Of a stretch of DNA of 64,000 nucleotides, positions 42,833 through 53,435 are shown piece by piece (position 1 is the stretch's first letter; each line of letters opens with the position of its first letter). This DNA is from Pectinophora gossypiella (taxonomy: Eukaryota; Arthropoda; Insecta; Lepidoptera; Gelechiidae): contig NC_065425.1 in assembly GCF_024362695.1 (NCBI RefSeq), positions 11,847,001 through 11,911,000 of the forward strand. The letters run 5' to 3'. Under the pieces are notes generated by a model that was not told the origin of the DNA, made no database searches, and was given only the letters and a program-made list of their open reading frames with translations. The position numbers and the translations under genes were made by a program.

Positions 42833-43127
42833 CATCATCATCAACCCATTAACGTCCCCACTGCTGGGGCACGGGCCTTCCCTACGGATGGGTAGGGAGA
42901 TCGGGCCTTAAACCATCACGCGGGCCCAGTACGGATTGGTGGTTATTAACGCCTGCTAATGCAGCCGGGACCAACGGCTTAACGCGCCTTCCGAAGCGCG
43001 GAGGAGCTCGAGATGAAAAAATTTTTTTTATTGTGGTCACCCATCCAATGACCGGCCTTTGCGAAAGTTGCTTTACTTCAACAATCGCAGACCGAGCGCG
43101 TTTACCGCTGCGCCACCGAGCTCCTCA
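42833..43127 (-). mobile_element. SINE-D second copy with target duplication
   Basis: CTGGTAATCT at 42823-42832 and 43128-43137. It is very similar to the copy at 41477, about 1.1 kb away in the same orientation, differing mainly by scattered substitutions and the length of the internal A/T run. Confidence 0.88.
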
Positions 43128-43179
43128 CTGGTAATCTTTCACAATACAATTCGTCATATTTTTTTAAATTAAATTACAT

Positions 43180-43550
43180 ACATACATATATATACTCACT
43201 CCTATTTCCCACCGGTGTAAGAGACTATAGAATTCTATTTCCTTCGATCCTGACACGCTTCTCTTGCTTCCTCCACATTCATCAATCGTTTCATACACGC
43301 ACGCCGGTCAGAGTAGATCGTACTAAACCTTTTAAAACTTTTTTTTAATGAAAGTCACAACAAAAATATATGGCATTCAATAGTGTCTGTTTACCCCGGT
43401 GGGAAATAGGCGTGAGTTTATATATGTATATGTTATTGTGACACTTTTATTGTGTTTTAATTGGGTCAAAGGTAAATTATAAAATGCACACCCTCTGGTT
43501 GATTGAGGGGAGGCCTGTGTCCAGCAGTGGGACGTATATAGGCTGTATAT
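43180..43550. repeat. RTE-a ends in inverted orientation and SINE-C tail
   Basis: 43180-43345 is RTE-a on the minus strand, including coding remnants (CATTCATCAATCGTTTCATA). 43378-43432 is its tip on the plus strand (TGTTTACCCCGGTGGGAAAT). 43485-43550 is a SINE-C tail (CTCTGGTTGATTGAGGGGAG). Confidence 0.6.
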
Positions 43551-43985
43551 TTTTTTATTTAAGTTTTTATTTATTTAGGTAGGTATACAGACAGTATAGT
43601 AAAAAGAAAACATCTTGTTACTACTATTCTAGCTGTAAATTCTTTGTTTATTTAAATAAAACATATCGTTCAAGTCCAAAACATAACCACCTGTACCGCT
43701 CCCTCCAGGCGATAATTTCCACTGTCCGGGACACCCAGGTAACTTCCAACCGTCCCAAGTTAATAATCAATTACAATTTAATCGGAAATGTTGATAAAAC
43801 ACTCGAATAAACTTCCAAAGTCGACTGAACAGGGTATAAATTGGTGCAGCCGGTGTTGATAAACGGAGAGAAGTTGGCAAGTAATTAAAATAACGCAAGT
43901 CGATGATAATAGAGTCGAGATTCGTGATTCAATTATACTTTGATAATATTTATTGACATACATTTGATGAGGGTGCAGAGAGAAA
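43551..43985. other. Unassigned spacer
   Basis: No repeat shared with the rest of the window and no recognisable coding sequence. Confidence 0.3.
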
Positions 43986-43987
43986 AG

Positions 43988-44190
43988 GGCCGTGGTATCG
44001 CAGTGGAAGAACGGCTGACTCTCATTGTGAGGTCGCAGGTTCGAAACCCAGCCAACCAATAATTTTCGAAATTGTTTCAGAATTCATATTCAGATCATCA
44101 AATTGATCATTACGTCTTCAACTGTGAAGGCGCACATTCCCGAGAAATGCGTTTCGGAAGTATTTAACCTAACCTGTATTGACCTGTATC
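43988..44190 (+). mobile_element. SINE-B 5' part
   Basis: Head GGCCGTGGTATCGCAGTGG with B-box-like GGTTCGAAACC, body through CCTAACCTGTATTGACC. The 3' half is missing. Confidence 0.7.
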
Positions 44191-44231
44191 CATCGCAAAA
44201 TGATGTTTTATTATTCGTTTGTTGAATACAT

Positions 44232-44472
44232 CTTTCCTTTTTTTGGCGTGACTTATTTATAGATTTGCCGTAAACGGCATTAACATTAGAAGTAGGCCGG
44301 ACAAATGGGGAGCGCTGAGGGCTCTCCGCCGGTCTTAATTTCGGACAATTAGGTGATCAGCCTGAAATGTCCTAACCAATCTAGGGATCACAAAGTGATT
44401 TTTGAGAGATGTCCCGAACCCAGGTCCTTCGGATCGTGAGCCCAACGCTCAACCACTGGACCACGGCGGCCT
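44232..44472 (-). repeat. Family X end joined to SINE-A 5' half
   Basis: 44232-44333 is family X (GGCGTGACTTATTTATAG, GCCGGACAAATGGGGAGCGC). 44336-44472 is SINE-A in reverse from the TGTCCTAACCAA block to the ACCACGGCGGCC head. Confidence 0.65.
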
Positions 44473-44840
44473 TTCAAAGGCTGTTCTCCCTCGGTAATTA
44501 TTGGATTCAATGTGCAATGAACATTTCTACAATTTCCTATTCGCGACACCATGTCTACAAACCACACGTAATGGATAAATTGATTGAACTTTCTCCTGCG
44601 GAGGCTAAATTTAACAAATTCTCCCTCTTTGGGAATAAATCAAATGAATGAGCGTAATTTAGCAAAGCTCCCACAATTTGCACCATGAAACCTCCTGCGT
44701 AAAGTTAAAACTTCAGCAATTGGACACCGAATTGATGATAATCCTCGCCGGCCTTTGATGGTATTGATAGCAAGAAGAATCGCGCTTTAAAAAAGCATGA
44801 AACAAAAAAATATTTCCCCAAAATTGTTACTTATCAATAA
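44473..44840. other. Unassigned spacer
   Basis: No repeat shared with the rest of the window and no recognisable coding sequence. Confidence 0.3.
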
Positions 44841-44841
44841 T

Positions 44842-45096
44842 CATCATCCCCCTAGCATTATCCCGCTATTCACAGGGCCCGCTTACCTAACCGGAAGATT
44901 TGACAGGTCCGGTTTTGTACAGAAGCGACTGCCTGTCTGACTTAGGGACGGTACAGTCATGAGTAATATCATGTACCCACTTTAGAACCCTGTCGCACTA
45001 TCATATTTGACATTTAATGAGACTTACGGTTTAATTTGTCAAAAAAGCTAATGTGACATGGTATCAAAGTGTATACATATTAGTACTCGTGACCGT
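44842..45096 (-). mobile_element. SINE-B 3' end cut by a MITE-T insertion
   Basis: 44842-44945 is the SINE-B 3' block in reverse, ending abruptly at GCCTGTCTGACTT. 44952-45096 is a full, uninterrupted MITE-T (TACAGTCATGAGTAATATCA ... TACTCGTGACCGT), which serves as the reference for the split copy at 33683. Confidence 0.7.
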
Positions 45097-45350
45097 TCTC
45101 ATGAGAAATGAAAAAAACAATATTCACAGAAAATTAATAAAGTCCTATTGAGTTTCATCCAATTACCATACAACAAAGCCGTTCAATCACACACAAACCG
45201 TTATAAAAAGTAATGAGTTAATTGTGTGGCGGAATCGGGAAGCAAAATCAATTATAATGTTTGTCCATGCGCAGATGTATTATGATTGTAATACCAAGGT
45301 ATTGTAAACGTGCGGGGTTGGATTGCTTACGATCTATGGTTGTTGCATAA
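45097..45350. other. Unassigned spacer
   Basis: No repeat shared with the rest of the window and no recognisable coding sequence. Confidence 0.3.
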
Positions 45351-45755
45351 CAGCCTCAGTGGTTTAGTGGTTAGAGCGTTGGCCTCCCGATCTGGAGGGC
45401 CGGGTACGATTCTCGAAGGGAATTTCGAAGTCACTTTATGAGACTGTCCTTTGTGTGGTTAGGGCATTGCAAGCTGTATTCACTGGATTGTTCGATACTG
45501 TAAGATGATTTCGTGCGTCGGAAGGTACGTTGGTCCGTTGGTCCTGGGCTATTAGCCCAAACGACATCACCCAGACAATAAACGCATTTGTCCGGTTTCC
45601 TCTCGAAAGTTTCCTTTACATAATAATCATTTAAAATCCAAATTTTAATTCTGAAACTTCTAAAAACATTGGTTTATTTCGGTGCTAGATGTGAACCTGT
45701 AACCTCACAATAAGAGTCAAGTGTGTTTTCCAACTAAGCTACAACGGCACTATAT
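45351..45755. repeat. SINE-C (+) next to SINE-B (-)
   Basis: 45351-45560 has the SINE-C head (CAGCCTCAGTGGTTTAGTGG) to GTTGGTCCTGGCTATTAGCC-like sequence. 45585-45755 is a diverged reverse SINE-B with head GTGAACCTGTAACCTCAC. Confidence 0.6.
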
Positions 45756-46440
45756 TTTTGTATGTGTGTACTAAAGTGTTATTAATTATTCAATTGGTAC
45801 ACTTACAGTTACGTAGTAGTTGGGAAGGGAACAAGAAGATATTTATAACGACATAATATACTTAACATAATTTTTTCTTGAACATAAACAAATATCAGCA
45901 TGTTTCAGTTAGTTCACACAAAGCAGCGAATATTTTGCGTTTCGCTTGCAAATGCACAAACATAAATTTAAACGCTACACAATTCAGTGCTACAACGCTA
46001 CGCGGCAACGTAGAACTTTGCTACGCGCGTAGCATTTTATGTGTATCCACGAAAACATTCTAAAGTTTCTCACTATTTATTACATTTTCAGTACTCGTAT
46101 TGAAATTTAATGAAAGGAAATTGGAAATGAAATAAATTGTTTACGTTCTAGTATATAGACATTTAATAAAATTAAATAGTTAGGTATTTATTGTATTACG
46201 TAAGAAAGTAGAATACGTAAGTTAAATAGTTAAAGAAATATTCAAATTTATCTTAAAATCAATAACACTATTAAGACCTTTACATGCCTACACACACACA
46301 CACACATACAGGCAACACATGTAATAATAGAGTCCTGTGCTCAAAAAGTTTTAAAATAGCGTTTTTAAAAATACTACAAAATATGCATTTTTTTATCATA
46401 TAAACACATCGTTATTTATTTCTATATGCCGAACTGCTGG
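45756..46440. other. AT-rich spacer
   Basis: Includes a perfect GCTACGCGCGTAGC palindrome at about 46020 and a (CA)n patch near 46295. No gene. Confidence 0.35.
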
Positions 46441-46444
46441 GTAT

Positions 46445-46735
46445 TAAGATAAAACAATTTTATCGAAGATTTGACAGGTTTAGTTTTTTACAGAAAGACT
46501 GGCTGTTTGACCTTCCAACCCGCGAAGGGGTCACACACCTTTGAAACGCATTTCTCGGGAAGGTGGGTTTCCCCACGATGTTCTCCTTTACCACTGAACT
46601 CGTGATAATTATATGATCTTAACATGAATTCGAAAACAATTTCGTAAATCGATAGTTTGGACCCCTGCTGGGTTCGATCTTGGGACTTCTGAGTGAGAGT
46701 CAAGCGTTTTCGCAATTTAAGTTAGTTATAAACCA
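46445..46735 (-). mobile_element. SINE-B subfamily with a variant end
   Basis: A SINE-B copy whose 3' end continues into TTATCGAAGATTTGACAGG and AAACAATTT instead of the usual TTACCTAACCTGAAG. The same variant end is present in reverse at 47573-47633. Confidence 0.6.
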
Positions 46736-47059
46736 AGCTCATTTTTCATCAAGAATGATAAAAAGCAAACTTCAATGAGGTATCTTTCCTGAGACCCTCA
46801 CAGTCCGTTTACCTCTAAAGAATATATTTAACACCAAACCTTTTCTCTGAGAATAAATATAACTTTATGAATACGAAATGAAACGATGCATTCACTTGCA
46901 GATGGCAGAGTTCTTTAAAATATTATACTTTTTGAAGTTCTAACAGAAAAATGCAATAAAAAAAATTAAATAATAAACACAAGTCGAGTATAAACTTTAA
47001 TAAAAGTTCTATTAAGAATGTTTATTTTATATTATATTCAGCATTAATATAAGTCTCAC
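46736..47059. other. Unassigned spacer
   Basis: No repeat shared with the rest of the window and no recognisable coding sequence. Confidence 0.3.
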
Positions 47060-47375
47060 CATGGTATAAGAAGACCAGGTATGCTCAATCTATGACAAGC
47101 CGCCATTGCTAGCCCTTTGATGACGTAAGTGTTACCAACGTGTTACCATTGAAGACGTAATTTTTATTATTGAAAATAATGTGAATTACTGACTAATGTA
47201 TTTAATTACTATTACTTGTCGCATATATAAAAATCATTATATTTGTAAGTAAATCTTTTACTAAATGTTCAAATTGTTTTTTACGAAATGGCAACGCAGG
47301 GTCGGATGACGTCAGCTGGGCTAACCTTGAAATGTTAGCTGTCACTTTGAGTATACCTTGTCTTCTTATACCATG
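47060..47375. mobile_element. MITE-G complete copy
   Basis: CATGGTATAAGAAGACCAGG at the left is mirrored by CTTGTCTTCTTATACCATG at the right with one or two differences. TA-rich ends fit a Tc1/mariner-type MITE. The interior has GATGACGTCAGCTGGGCTAA near the right end, also seen at 19210. Confidence 0.75.
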
Positions 47376-47572
47376 AGAATAACTACATTCAAGTATATAC
47401 TTTTACCACTTCCCCATTTCAACACCTCTATGACATACCTGCAACAAAGATATTTATATATTACAAATAATGAACTATACTAGTTAAAATAATGTCATTT
47501 ATTACATTTTAATTCTTTTAAGTTTATTTTTTAAGTATATTTAAAATATTTATTCTTATAAGGTTCACAAAG

Positions 47573-47745
47573 AGCCAGCTTTTCTGTAAAAAATCAAACC
47601 TGTCAAATCTTCGATAAAATTGTTTTGTCTTAAATAAACAAATAAATAAATAAATACAATAAAAATCACAAAACAATCTGTGTTATACAATTATAAATTA
47701 TACAATTATAAATTATACAATTATAAATTATACAACTATAATTTT
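47573..47745. repeat. Inverted SINE-B variant end and 15-bp tandem repeat
   Basis: 47573-47633 is the reverse complement of about 46447-46507. 47681-47740 has four tandem units of ATTATACAATTATAA. Confidence 0.7.
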
Positions 47746-47889
47746 ATAACTATATTGATTATGAAAATCGCAACAAAATGTTCGATACTTTATCACGTTA
47801 TTCTACGACGTTACGATATTAGTGTTTACACAAATTCTATAATAACTTCTTCTTTTATTTTTTTGGATTAAGTAACCATTTGAATATAT

Positions 47890-48075
47890 GGAATACATAC
47901 ATAAACTCACGCCTATTTCCCACCGCGGTAAGAAGAGACTATAGAATTCCATTTGCTTTGATCCTGACACACTTCTCTTGCTTCCTCCACATTCATCAAC
48001 GCACGATGGTTCAGAGTAGATCGTACTAAACCTTTTCTAAGGACATCTCCAATTTGGTCAATGTATGTGCTTCTA
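47890..48075 (-). repeat. RTE-a 3' end
   Basis: CTCACGCCTATTTCCCACCG, GAATTCCATTTGCTTTGATC, CTACTCTGAACC-type coding (reverse) up to CAATTTGGTCAAT. This uninterrupted copy is the comparison for the Helitron empty site at 39773. Confidence 0.7.
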
Positions 48076-48094
48076 GGTCTACTATAATTTGTTA

Positions 48095-48245
48095 TCTCCA
48101 ATCTCATCAGTCATCCCGTGATCATGGCACTTGCAACAGTGTCGAAATATCGGGAGTGTCATGTCATACTTTAAAACGCGGTAAGAACGCGTCATTATGT
48201 GTTTTAATTATATGTAATATATCCAATAAAATAAGAAAACGTAGG
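48095..48245. repeat. Repeat unit 1, possibly Penelope-like 3' region
   Basis: CATGGCACTTGCAACAGTGT, CGAAATATCGGGAGTGTCA, then AACGCGTCATTATGTG and AATAAAATAAGAAAA. The 'CGAAA-ATCGGGA' plus A-rich ending reminds me of Penelope-like element 3' ends, but no GIY-YIG or RT sequence is present to confirm this. A second copy lies at 48672-48778. Confidence 0.45.
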
Positions 48246-48484
48246 TTACGACATGTAGGTTTTTTTCAGCAACTTTGTAGTAATGATATATATCATTAAT
48301 ATACCTACATTTCTAAGGAAGTATAATTATTTAGAGAATTACATACGAACACGCTCAGAGACCGAATGTAGCAAGTCAACGGCTCCACATTAGCAGAATG
48401 AGTTCGCATGACTTGCAGCACATCATATCAGCTGAGTCTCGGATAATTGTACCTACATCCATGTCTGACTAGATTTACATAATA

Positions 48485-48676
48485 CAGGGTGTTAGTGACA
48501 TCGTAACGAATACTAAGAGAGTTGATTCAGACTACGGTTCTGAGTTAATATCAAGTGGAATATACTGTCGCAAAATTCATGTTTTTTTTTCCTTTTTTAA
48601 AATTATTTTCAATTCTATACTTTTGTGATGGAAAATTCCACTAGATATTAACTCAGAGTAATGAGCTGAATCATCA
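48485..48676. mobile_element. MITE-P copy
   Basis: CAGGGTGTTAGTGACATCGT, GTTAATATCAAGTGGAATAT and mirrored GAAAATTCCACTAGATATTA. The right terminus is replaced at GAATCATC by the repeat at 48672. Confidence 0.7.
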
Positions 48677-48778
48677 TGGCACTTGCAACAGTGTCGAAAT
48701 ATCGGGAGTGTCATATCATAAGAACGCGTCATTATGTGTTTTAATTATATGTAATCTATCCAATAAAATAAGAAAAGA
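48672..48778. repeat. Repeat unit 2, with a ~20-bp internal deletion
   Basis: Nearly identical to 48120-48240 but lacking the CTTTAAAACGCGG segment. Its end replaces the missing part of the FLYWCH gene. Confidence 0.7.
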
Positions 48779-49381
48779 GATGATAGTCAGCCAAGAGAAA
48801 ATCTTTATGATCGTTACCAATTTCGACTTCAGTTGCGACACTGTAAGCAGTCTTTTTAACTCCCTGTTTTTTATTTATTCGTCTATAAGCAACAGATTTA
48901 TAACTTTTGTACCGTGGTAGTGTTTCTATTAGGTTTAGACCCATATCTTTGAAAGTGGCCACGGTCTTTTTATAAATGGCAGGTACTGTTTCTTCTGAAG
49001 TTGTTGCGGTATCTATGCTCGAACTAATTAAATGGCATACGGCATTTTTGTTTTCATCAGGCGTACAGTAATTGGAATGCTCCCGTTTCTTCACAACCTT
49101 CGATTCATCCTGAAAATTTGAAACGTCTACATACAATTATATAATTTTGGTAAGTAAATAAAATTATAAAAAATACATATTATCGCCTTTAAAACCAATC
49201 ATAAATGCTACGTACCTCTGTAATGGTAAGCGTTCCTGTACATTTTGTTTTTTTTTAAATATCTACACCTCCATATGCTATTCAAATTTTTGTACTGTGT
49301 GTGAAAATGGTATTGATACCCTTCGAACAATAACAGTCTTCCTCGACTTTGTGCAACAAAAGTTAAATTAGTTTCGCTCAT
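48779..49381 (-). pseudogene. FLYWCH zinc-finger / MULE-type gene, 5' part of two exons
   Basis: Exon 1 (49381 down to 49216) begins with ATG and reads SRGRLLLFEGYQYHFHTQY, then IWRCRYL: the FLYWCH core (small-x-G...L...GY.Y......WRC). It ends CAGAG before GTACGT, a good donor. Exon 2 starts at 49109 after TTTTCAG and reads KKREHSNYCTPDENKNA, supplying the distal His. It then has a helical linker (ETVPAIYKKTVATF, LPRYKSYKSVAYRRINK) and DFLLADYH, the pattern that joins FLYWCH to a MULE transposase domain. The reading frame across exon 1 is broken: the A9 run at about 49248-49256 has one A too many for the second Cys (KCTGTLTITE) to be in frame. Repeat unit 2 replaces everything after DFLLADYH, so no transposase core is left. 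Confidence 0.65.
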
Positions 49382-49537
49382 TGTAATTTCTTTTATAGTC
49401 TAAGCTCCAATTTTATAATTATTGACAGAATACTACTTATCAATGTAAAAACAAATACTATTAGAATATGCAAGAGGAAATACGTTCAGGAAATATCTAA
49501 GTACCTATACAACCGCATTGATAGTATAGTGTCATCT

Positions 49538-49627
49538 CAATGGTGCAAATGAGACCGTACTTCAAAGCAGTTTCATTTGCACCTTTAGTGGTGCAAATGA
49601 AACTAATTAGTCTCATCTGCACCATTG
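49538..49627. repeat. Compound palindrome of GGTGCAAATGA units
   Basis: Outer arms CAATGGTGCAAATGAGAC (49538-49555) and GTCTCATCTGCACCATTG (49610-49627) pair with one mismatch. Inside, GTTTCATTTGCACC (49570-49583) and GGTGCAAATGAAAC (49590-49603) pair perfectly. A further ATGGTGCA follows at about 49640. Confidence 0.85.
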
Positions 49628-49712
49628 ATGGTGCAGGTCAATGGTGCATACGGTACAACGGGACTTACCCACCCCTTACAAGTACATACAAGTAGCCATA
49701 CAAGTAGGTATG

Positions 49713-49815
49713 GATGTTAGTGACACCGTAACGAATATTGAGGGAGATGATTCAGGCCATAATTCTAAATTGATATCAAGTGGAATTTTCCAACAAGAAA
49801 ATCCACTTGAAAAGT
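49713..49815. mobile_element. MITE-P partial copy
   Basis: GATGTTAGTGACACCGTAAC, GATATCAAGTGGAATTTTCC and the start of the right arm (AAAATCCACTTGA). The remainder is lost. Confidence 0.65.
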
Positions 49816-51058
49816 CATAACCGGACAAAATTACTTTTGAGTACAAAAATCACTCAGAACTAAAATAAACCATTAGTCAGAACCAGTTTTGACTGATTTT
49901 ACATTGAAATTATTTAAGTAAAAATACTCACTTCAAAGCTCTCCTAGGCCATTTCAATTTAAATGGCTGACAATAATAATTTCCGAGAGGAGTTTTTCCT
50001 TAAATTAATTTCTCCGTTTAATATTTAAACAGTGTAATAAAATTAGTAGATAAATATTCTCACAGGAGAAAATGATAATTTAAATTCTGATAGCTCCTCA
50101 CACTTCCTTTATTACCTAATGAATGACTAATATTTTAAATATTTTGTTCGAACTGAATGTCCGAAAAAGTAAGATGACTCCGTGCTTCGGAGGGCAAGTT
50201 AAGCCTGCTGTCAGTCATAAAAACAATAGAAAGATGATAACATAAATAAATAACTTATTGCAAGTTTGGTACCGAGAATCGAACAGGCGCTTCGGGGCAT
50301 AAATAATTTCTTAATTTACTTTTACCCAGGATGAGAAGCAACTAGAACGCGTATGCTTTTCCTCTCACTCCAGCAGAATTATTCCTTTCCAAGAAACGTA
50401 CTTTTAAAATAATCAATTTGTAAAATGTAAAATCTGCCAGCGTTGGTGGACAAACCCCTCGGGTGCGGCGTAGAATTTCTAATTTCTCAACTAAGCTAAT
50501 TCCCTCTGTAATTGACTGCCGAAACGTTGTTCCCGCCGAGCGATTTTATTTCTTTTTTAAATTTATCTTTTTAATATTTTTACCGGCTCGAACCTCGGGG
50601 ATTTGGACGTTTCCGTTTTATTTTTATTCTTATTAATAACTGTCCTTAATTTTATTTTAGATTACTTTAATGCTATATTCATTTATTATTTATATTAGAA
50701 TGTACGTATTTTGGTTCTTTGTAATTCTTTGGAACATTTATAATTAGTATAACGATCGATATCTCGTCTAAGAATCATATCTAGAAATTCTTACTATAAA
50801 CATAAAACATAATGTATATCTAATTAGTCCTTCGAGTCCGAGTTGTCGAGTTGTAGTCCTTTGCTTACTCCTTTGGGAATACGGGCGTGATGCTATATTA
50901 TTATGTGTTCTGTTTGTTATCTAACAAGTTGACAACTTCTTTACTTTATTATGGATACCTAACGATTTTAATTCAATAGGTAAGTTTAATATTATATTAT
51001 AATTTTTTTGTCAAATTATATCACAATAAATAATTGTAACTTAATATACATTAATTAA
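49816..51058. other. Spacer with small SINE-C, SINE-E and SINE-S scraps
   Basis: 50158-50215 is the SINE-C middle (TGACTCCGTGCTTCGGAGGG). 50250-50350 is a reverse SINE-E head interrupted by AT sequence. 50865-50900 is a SINE-S/RTE-type tip. The rest is unassigned. Confidence 0.4.
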
Positions 51059-51373
51059 TCTATAATATAAAAATGAATCTCAAAATGTGTTGGTAAGCGC
51101 ATAACTCAACAACGCCTGGACCAATTTGGCCAATTCTTTTATTTTAAATGTTCCTTGAAGTCCAAGGATGGTTTTTACGGCGAGAAAAAAACGAATATTT
51201 GCCGGAAAAACCCTAAAAACAGCCTTTTTTGTCTCATTGAACCGTTTTCTAACAAAACCTTACAATCAATTTGAGCTTTATTGTATAAAGTTCGCGCTCA
51301 CTGTTGTAAGCAATGTGTGTTCCTGCCACATCACAAATCTTTTTGACAGGACGAAGTCTGTCGGGTGCGCTAG
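51059..51373 (+). mobile_element. Non-autonomous Helitron
   Basis: Starts TCTATAATATAAAAATGAAT after an A and ends GGGTGCGCTAG before a T. A hairpin (GACAGGAC-GAA-GTCTGTC, one bulge) lies seven bases before the CTAG. No terminal inverted repeats and no target duplication. 315 bp with no coding capacity for Rep/helicase. Confidence 0.85.
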
Positions 51374-52305
51374 TATTAAATAATTGTGAAACCAATACCA
51401 ATAACGACAACTTAGATTATACACATTTTGTCTAAAAGGTGGTGGGCAGTGGGTTGTGTCTTGTATAAACAGCAAATAATATAAAGAAAAGAAAAAATCA
51501 TTCTTACATTATTTACCTTAGATGCCTTGGATGGCATCAAGTATGGAGCACTAATGTTCTTGATGTGCATCTAGCCTAAGAGTTCGCGTACTGCGGCCTT
51601 GTTGAAGGAAACAGTAAACATCAGTCAAAACATAAACCTCCTTTTTATTTGCCATTGTCGGGTAAAAAAGGCTTATAAACTCTACTGCACATTGCCATTG
51701 TCCCTTGTTTCGATGTTTCATTATCGACGATCCTTCGAGCTTGTCGGCACAGCTGTGTCCCGGCATCGACTAGTGTGGTGTGGCCATGAGAACTGCGAAT
51801 TGTGAAGCTTAAGCGACAGCGGAGATTAACTTAACGAATTCAAATTCAAAAATTCAAATGTATTTATTTTTAAATGTTTTTTTTTGCGGAGCTTTTGCCA
51901 AATATTGTATGTTCTCCGAAGCAAATCAAATAAACACGCAACGTGAAAAGTAAAACTGCTGCCAAGTAGTGAATATCGTCCAACGCAAATCTATGTATCG
52001 AAAAAGAAACTGTTTTAGAATATTTTTTTGTTATAGCAAGTTCCCGGGATATCCGGCTAATTATTGACCACTCGCATTACAAAATGGTCCTGTTTTTGAA
52101 AACGGCTAGCCGTAATGATATACGGTTATATATTTGTAAAAAAAAATATTATTATTATTATACAATCCGGCTGCAGCATATCGTCACTGGAAAGGCAAAA
52201 AGTAAGCGCCAAAATCACAAAATCAATCAATCTCATGTAGTTTATTTTTATGTTGTTCGTCTTTCGAACCTGTTACTAATACTAGGTTAAGCTTTTTGTT
52301 ACCAA
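51374..52305. other. Unassigned spacer
   Basis: Opposed frames at 51551-51805 overlap each other and carry no motif. Confidence 0.3.
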
Positions 52306-52309
52306 CAAA

Positions 52310-52375
52310 ATATGGACTAGTTTCTGAAATAAATATTTTGAATTTGAATTTTGAATTTGAAAATATTCGAAAGTA
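52310..52375 (+). repeat. LINE 3' tip with GAATTT-type tail
   Basis: TTTCTGAAATAAATATTTTG followed by AATTTGAATTTTGAATTTG. A reverse counterpart is at 58725-58900. Confidence 0.5.
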
Positions 52376-52805
52376 GCATTCCATGTTTTAATAATAATTG
52401 GCTCTATCATAATGCATTGTTAGACATAGACAATAAAAAAAATCTTACATCAACGTCCTCTAAATTAGGTAAATGGGTAAAAAGTTATGATAAAAGAACG
52501 AAATAAAACTCTGAATGGCATTTTCTGATAATAACCTTTTGGCACTTATGTATTTTTTTGCCCTTTGCAGTGACATATCTATTTAGTAAGTCTGTTAACA
52601 CTCGCCGGTGTTGAAGCCCCATGTAAGCCTCCGACCGGCTGCGTTTCCGAATTTGATTGATTGAATGACAAAACGACAGCGAACGGGACTCGACGAAAAC
52701 TCGATTACGGGACCGTTTGTCCCGTAAATTGTAAATGGGACAGCATGTGTCCGACCCTCCAAATCCGTATATAATGCGCGTAGTAGGTACCTGCGTTAAT
52801 GAATG
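52376..52805. other. Unassigned spacer
   Basis: A 121-codon minus-strand frame at 52485-52850 runs into MITE-T; I recognise no domain. Confidence 0.3.
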
Positions 52806-52810
52806 ACTTG

Positions 52811-52957
52811 TACGGTCACGAGTACTAATATTTAAACACTTTGAAACCATGTCACATTAACTTTTTTGACAAATTAAACCATAAGTCTCATTACATGTTA
52901 CATAATGGTAGTGCGACAGGGTTCTAAAGTGGGTACATGATATTACTCATGACTGTA
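52811..52957. mobile_element. MITE-T copy
   Basis: Complete, TACGGTCACGAGTACTAATA ... TACTCATGACTGTA. Confidence 0.75.
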
Positions 52958-53110
52958 GGTAGGTGTTACACATGAGCTGTTATGGAAGTTACATTACAAG
53001 GCTCGTCATAAGAATCTTACGTCAGATAAATGATTTTAGATCGTGATTCTGAGTTAATATCAAATTGATTTTTCCGTAGAAAAAACTCATGAAGTTATTA
53101 GAGTGTTTTA

Positions 53111-53435
53111 ACGGCCTCCATGGTCCAGGGGTTTGAGCGTTGGGCTCACCATCCGAAGGTCCCGGGTTCAATTCCCGATGGGGACATATCACAAAAGTCA
53201 CTTTGTGATCCCTAGTTTGGTTAGGACATTACAGGCTGATCACCTGATTGTCCGAAAATAAGATGATCCGTTCTTCAAAAGGCATGATAAGCCGTTGGTC
53301 CTGGCTACTATTTACCGATGTAAGTGAGTAGTCGTTACATGAGCCGTGTCAGCTTTGGCGACTCAATAATAACCCTGACACCAGGGTTGATGGGGTTGGT
53401 AAATCACCGGGTAAATCAACCCGCACGATAGAAGA
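53111..53435 (+). mobile_element. SINE-A insertion in MITE-P
   Basis: Flanked by AGAGTGTTTT at 53100-53109 and 53436-53445. Starts ACGGCCTCCATGGTCCAGGG and ends CACGATAGAAG. The duplication proves these are the real SINE-A ends. Confidence 0.88.

Noticed and set aside
46018..46034. GCTACGCGCGTAGC palindrome as a regulatory site
   Set aside because: A single 14-bp palindrome with no adjacent gene gives no support for function.
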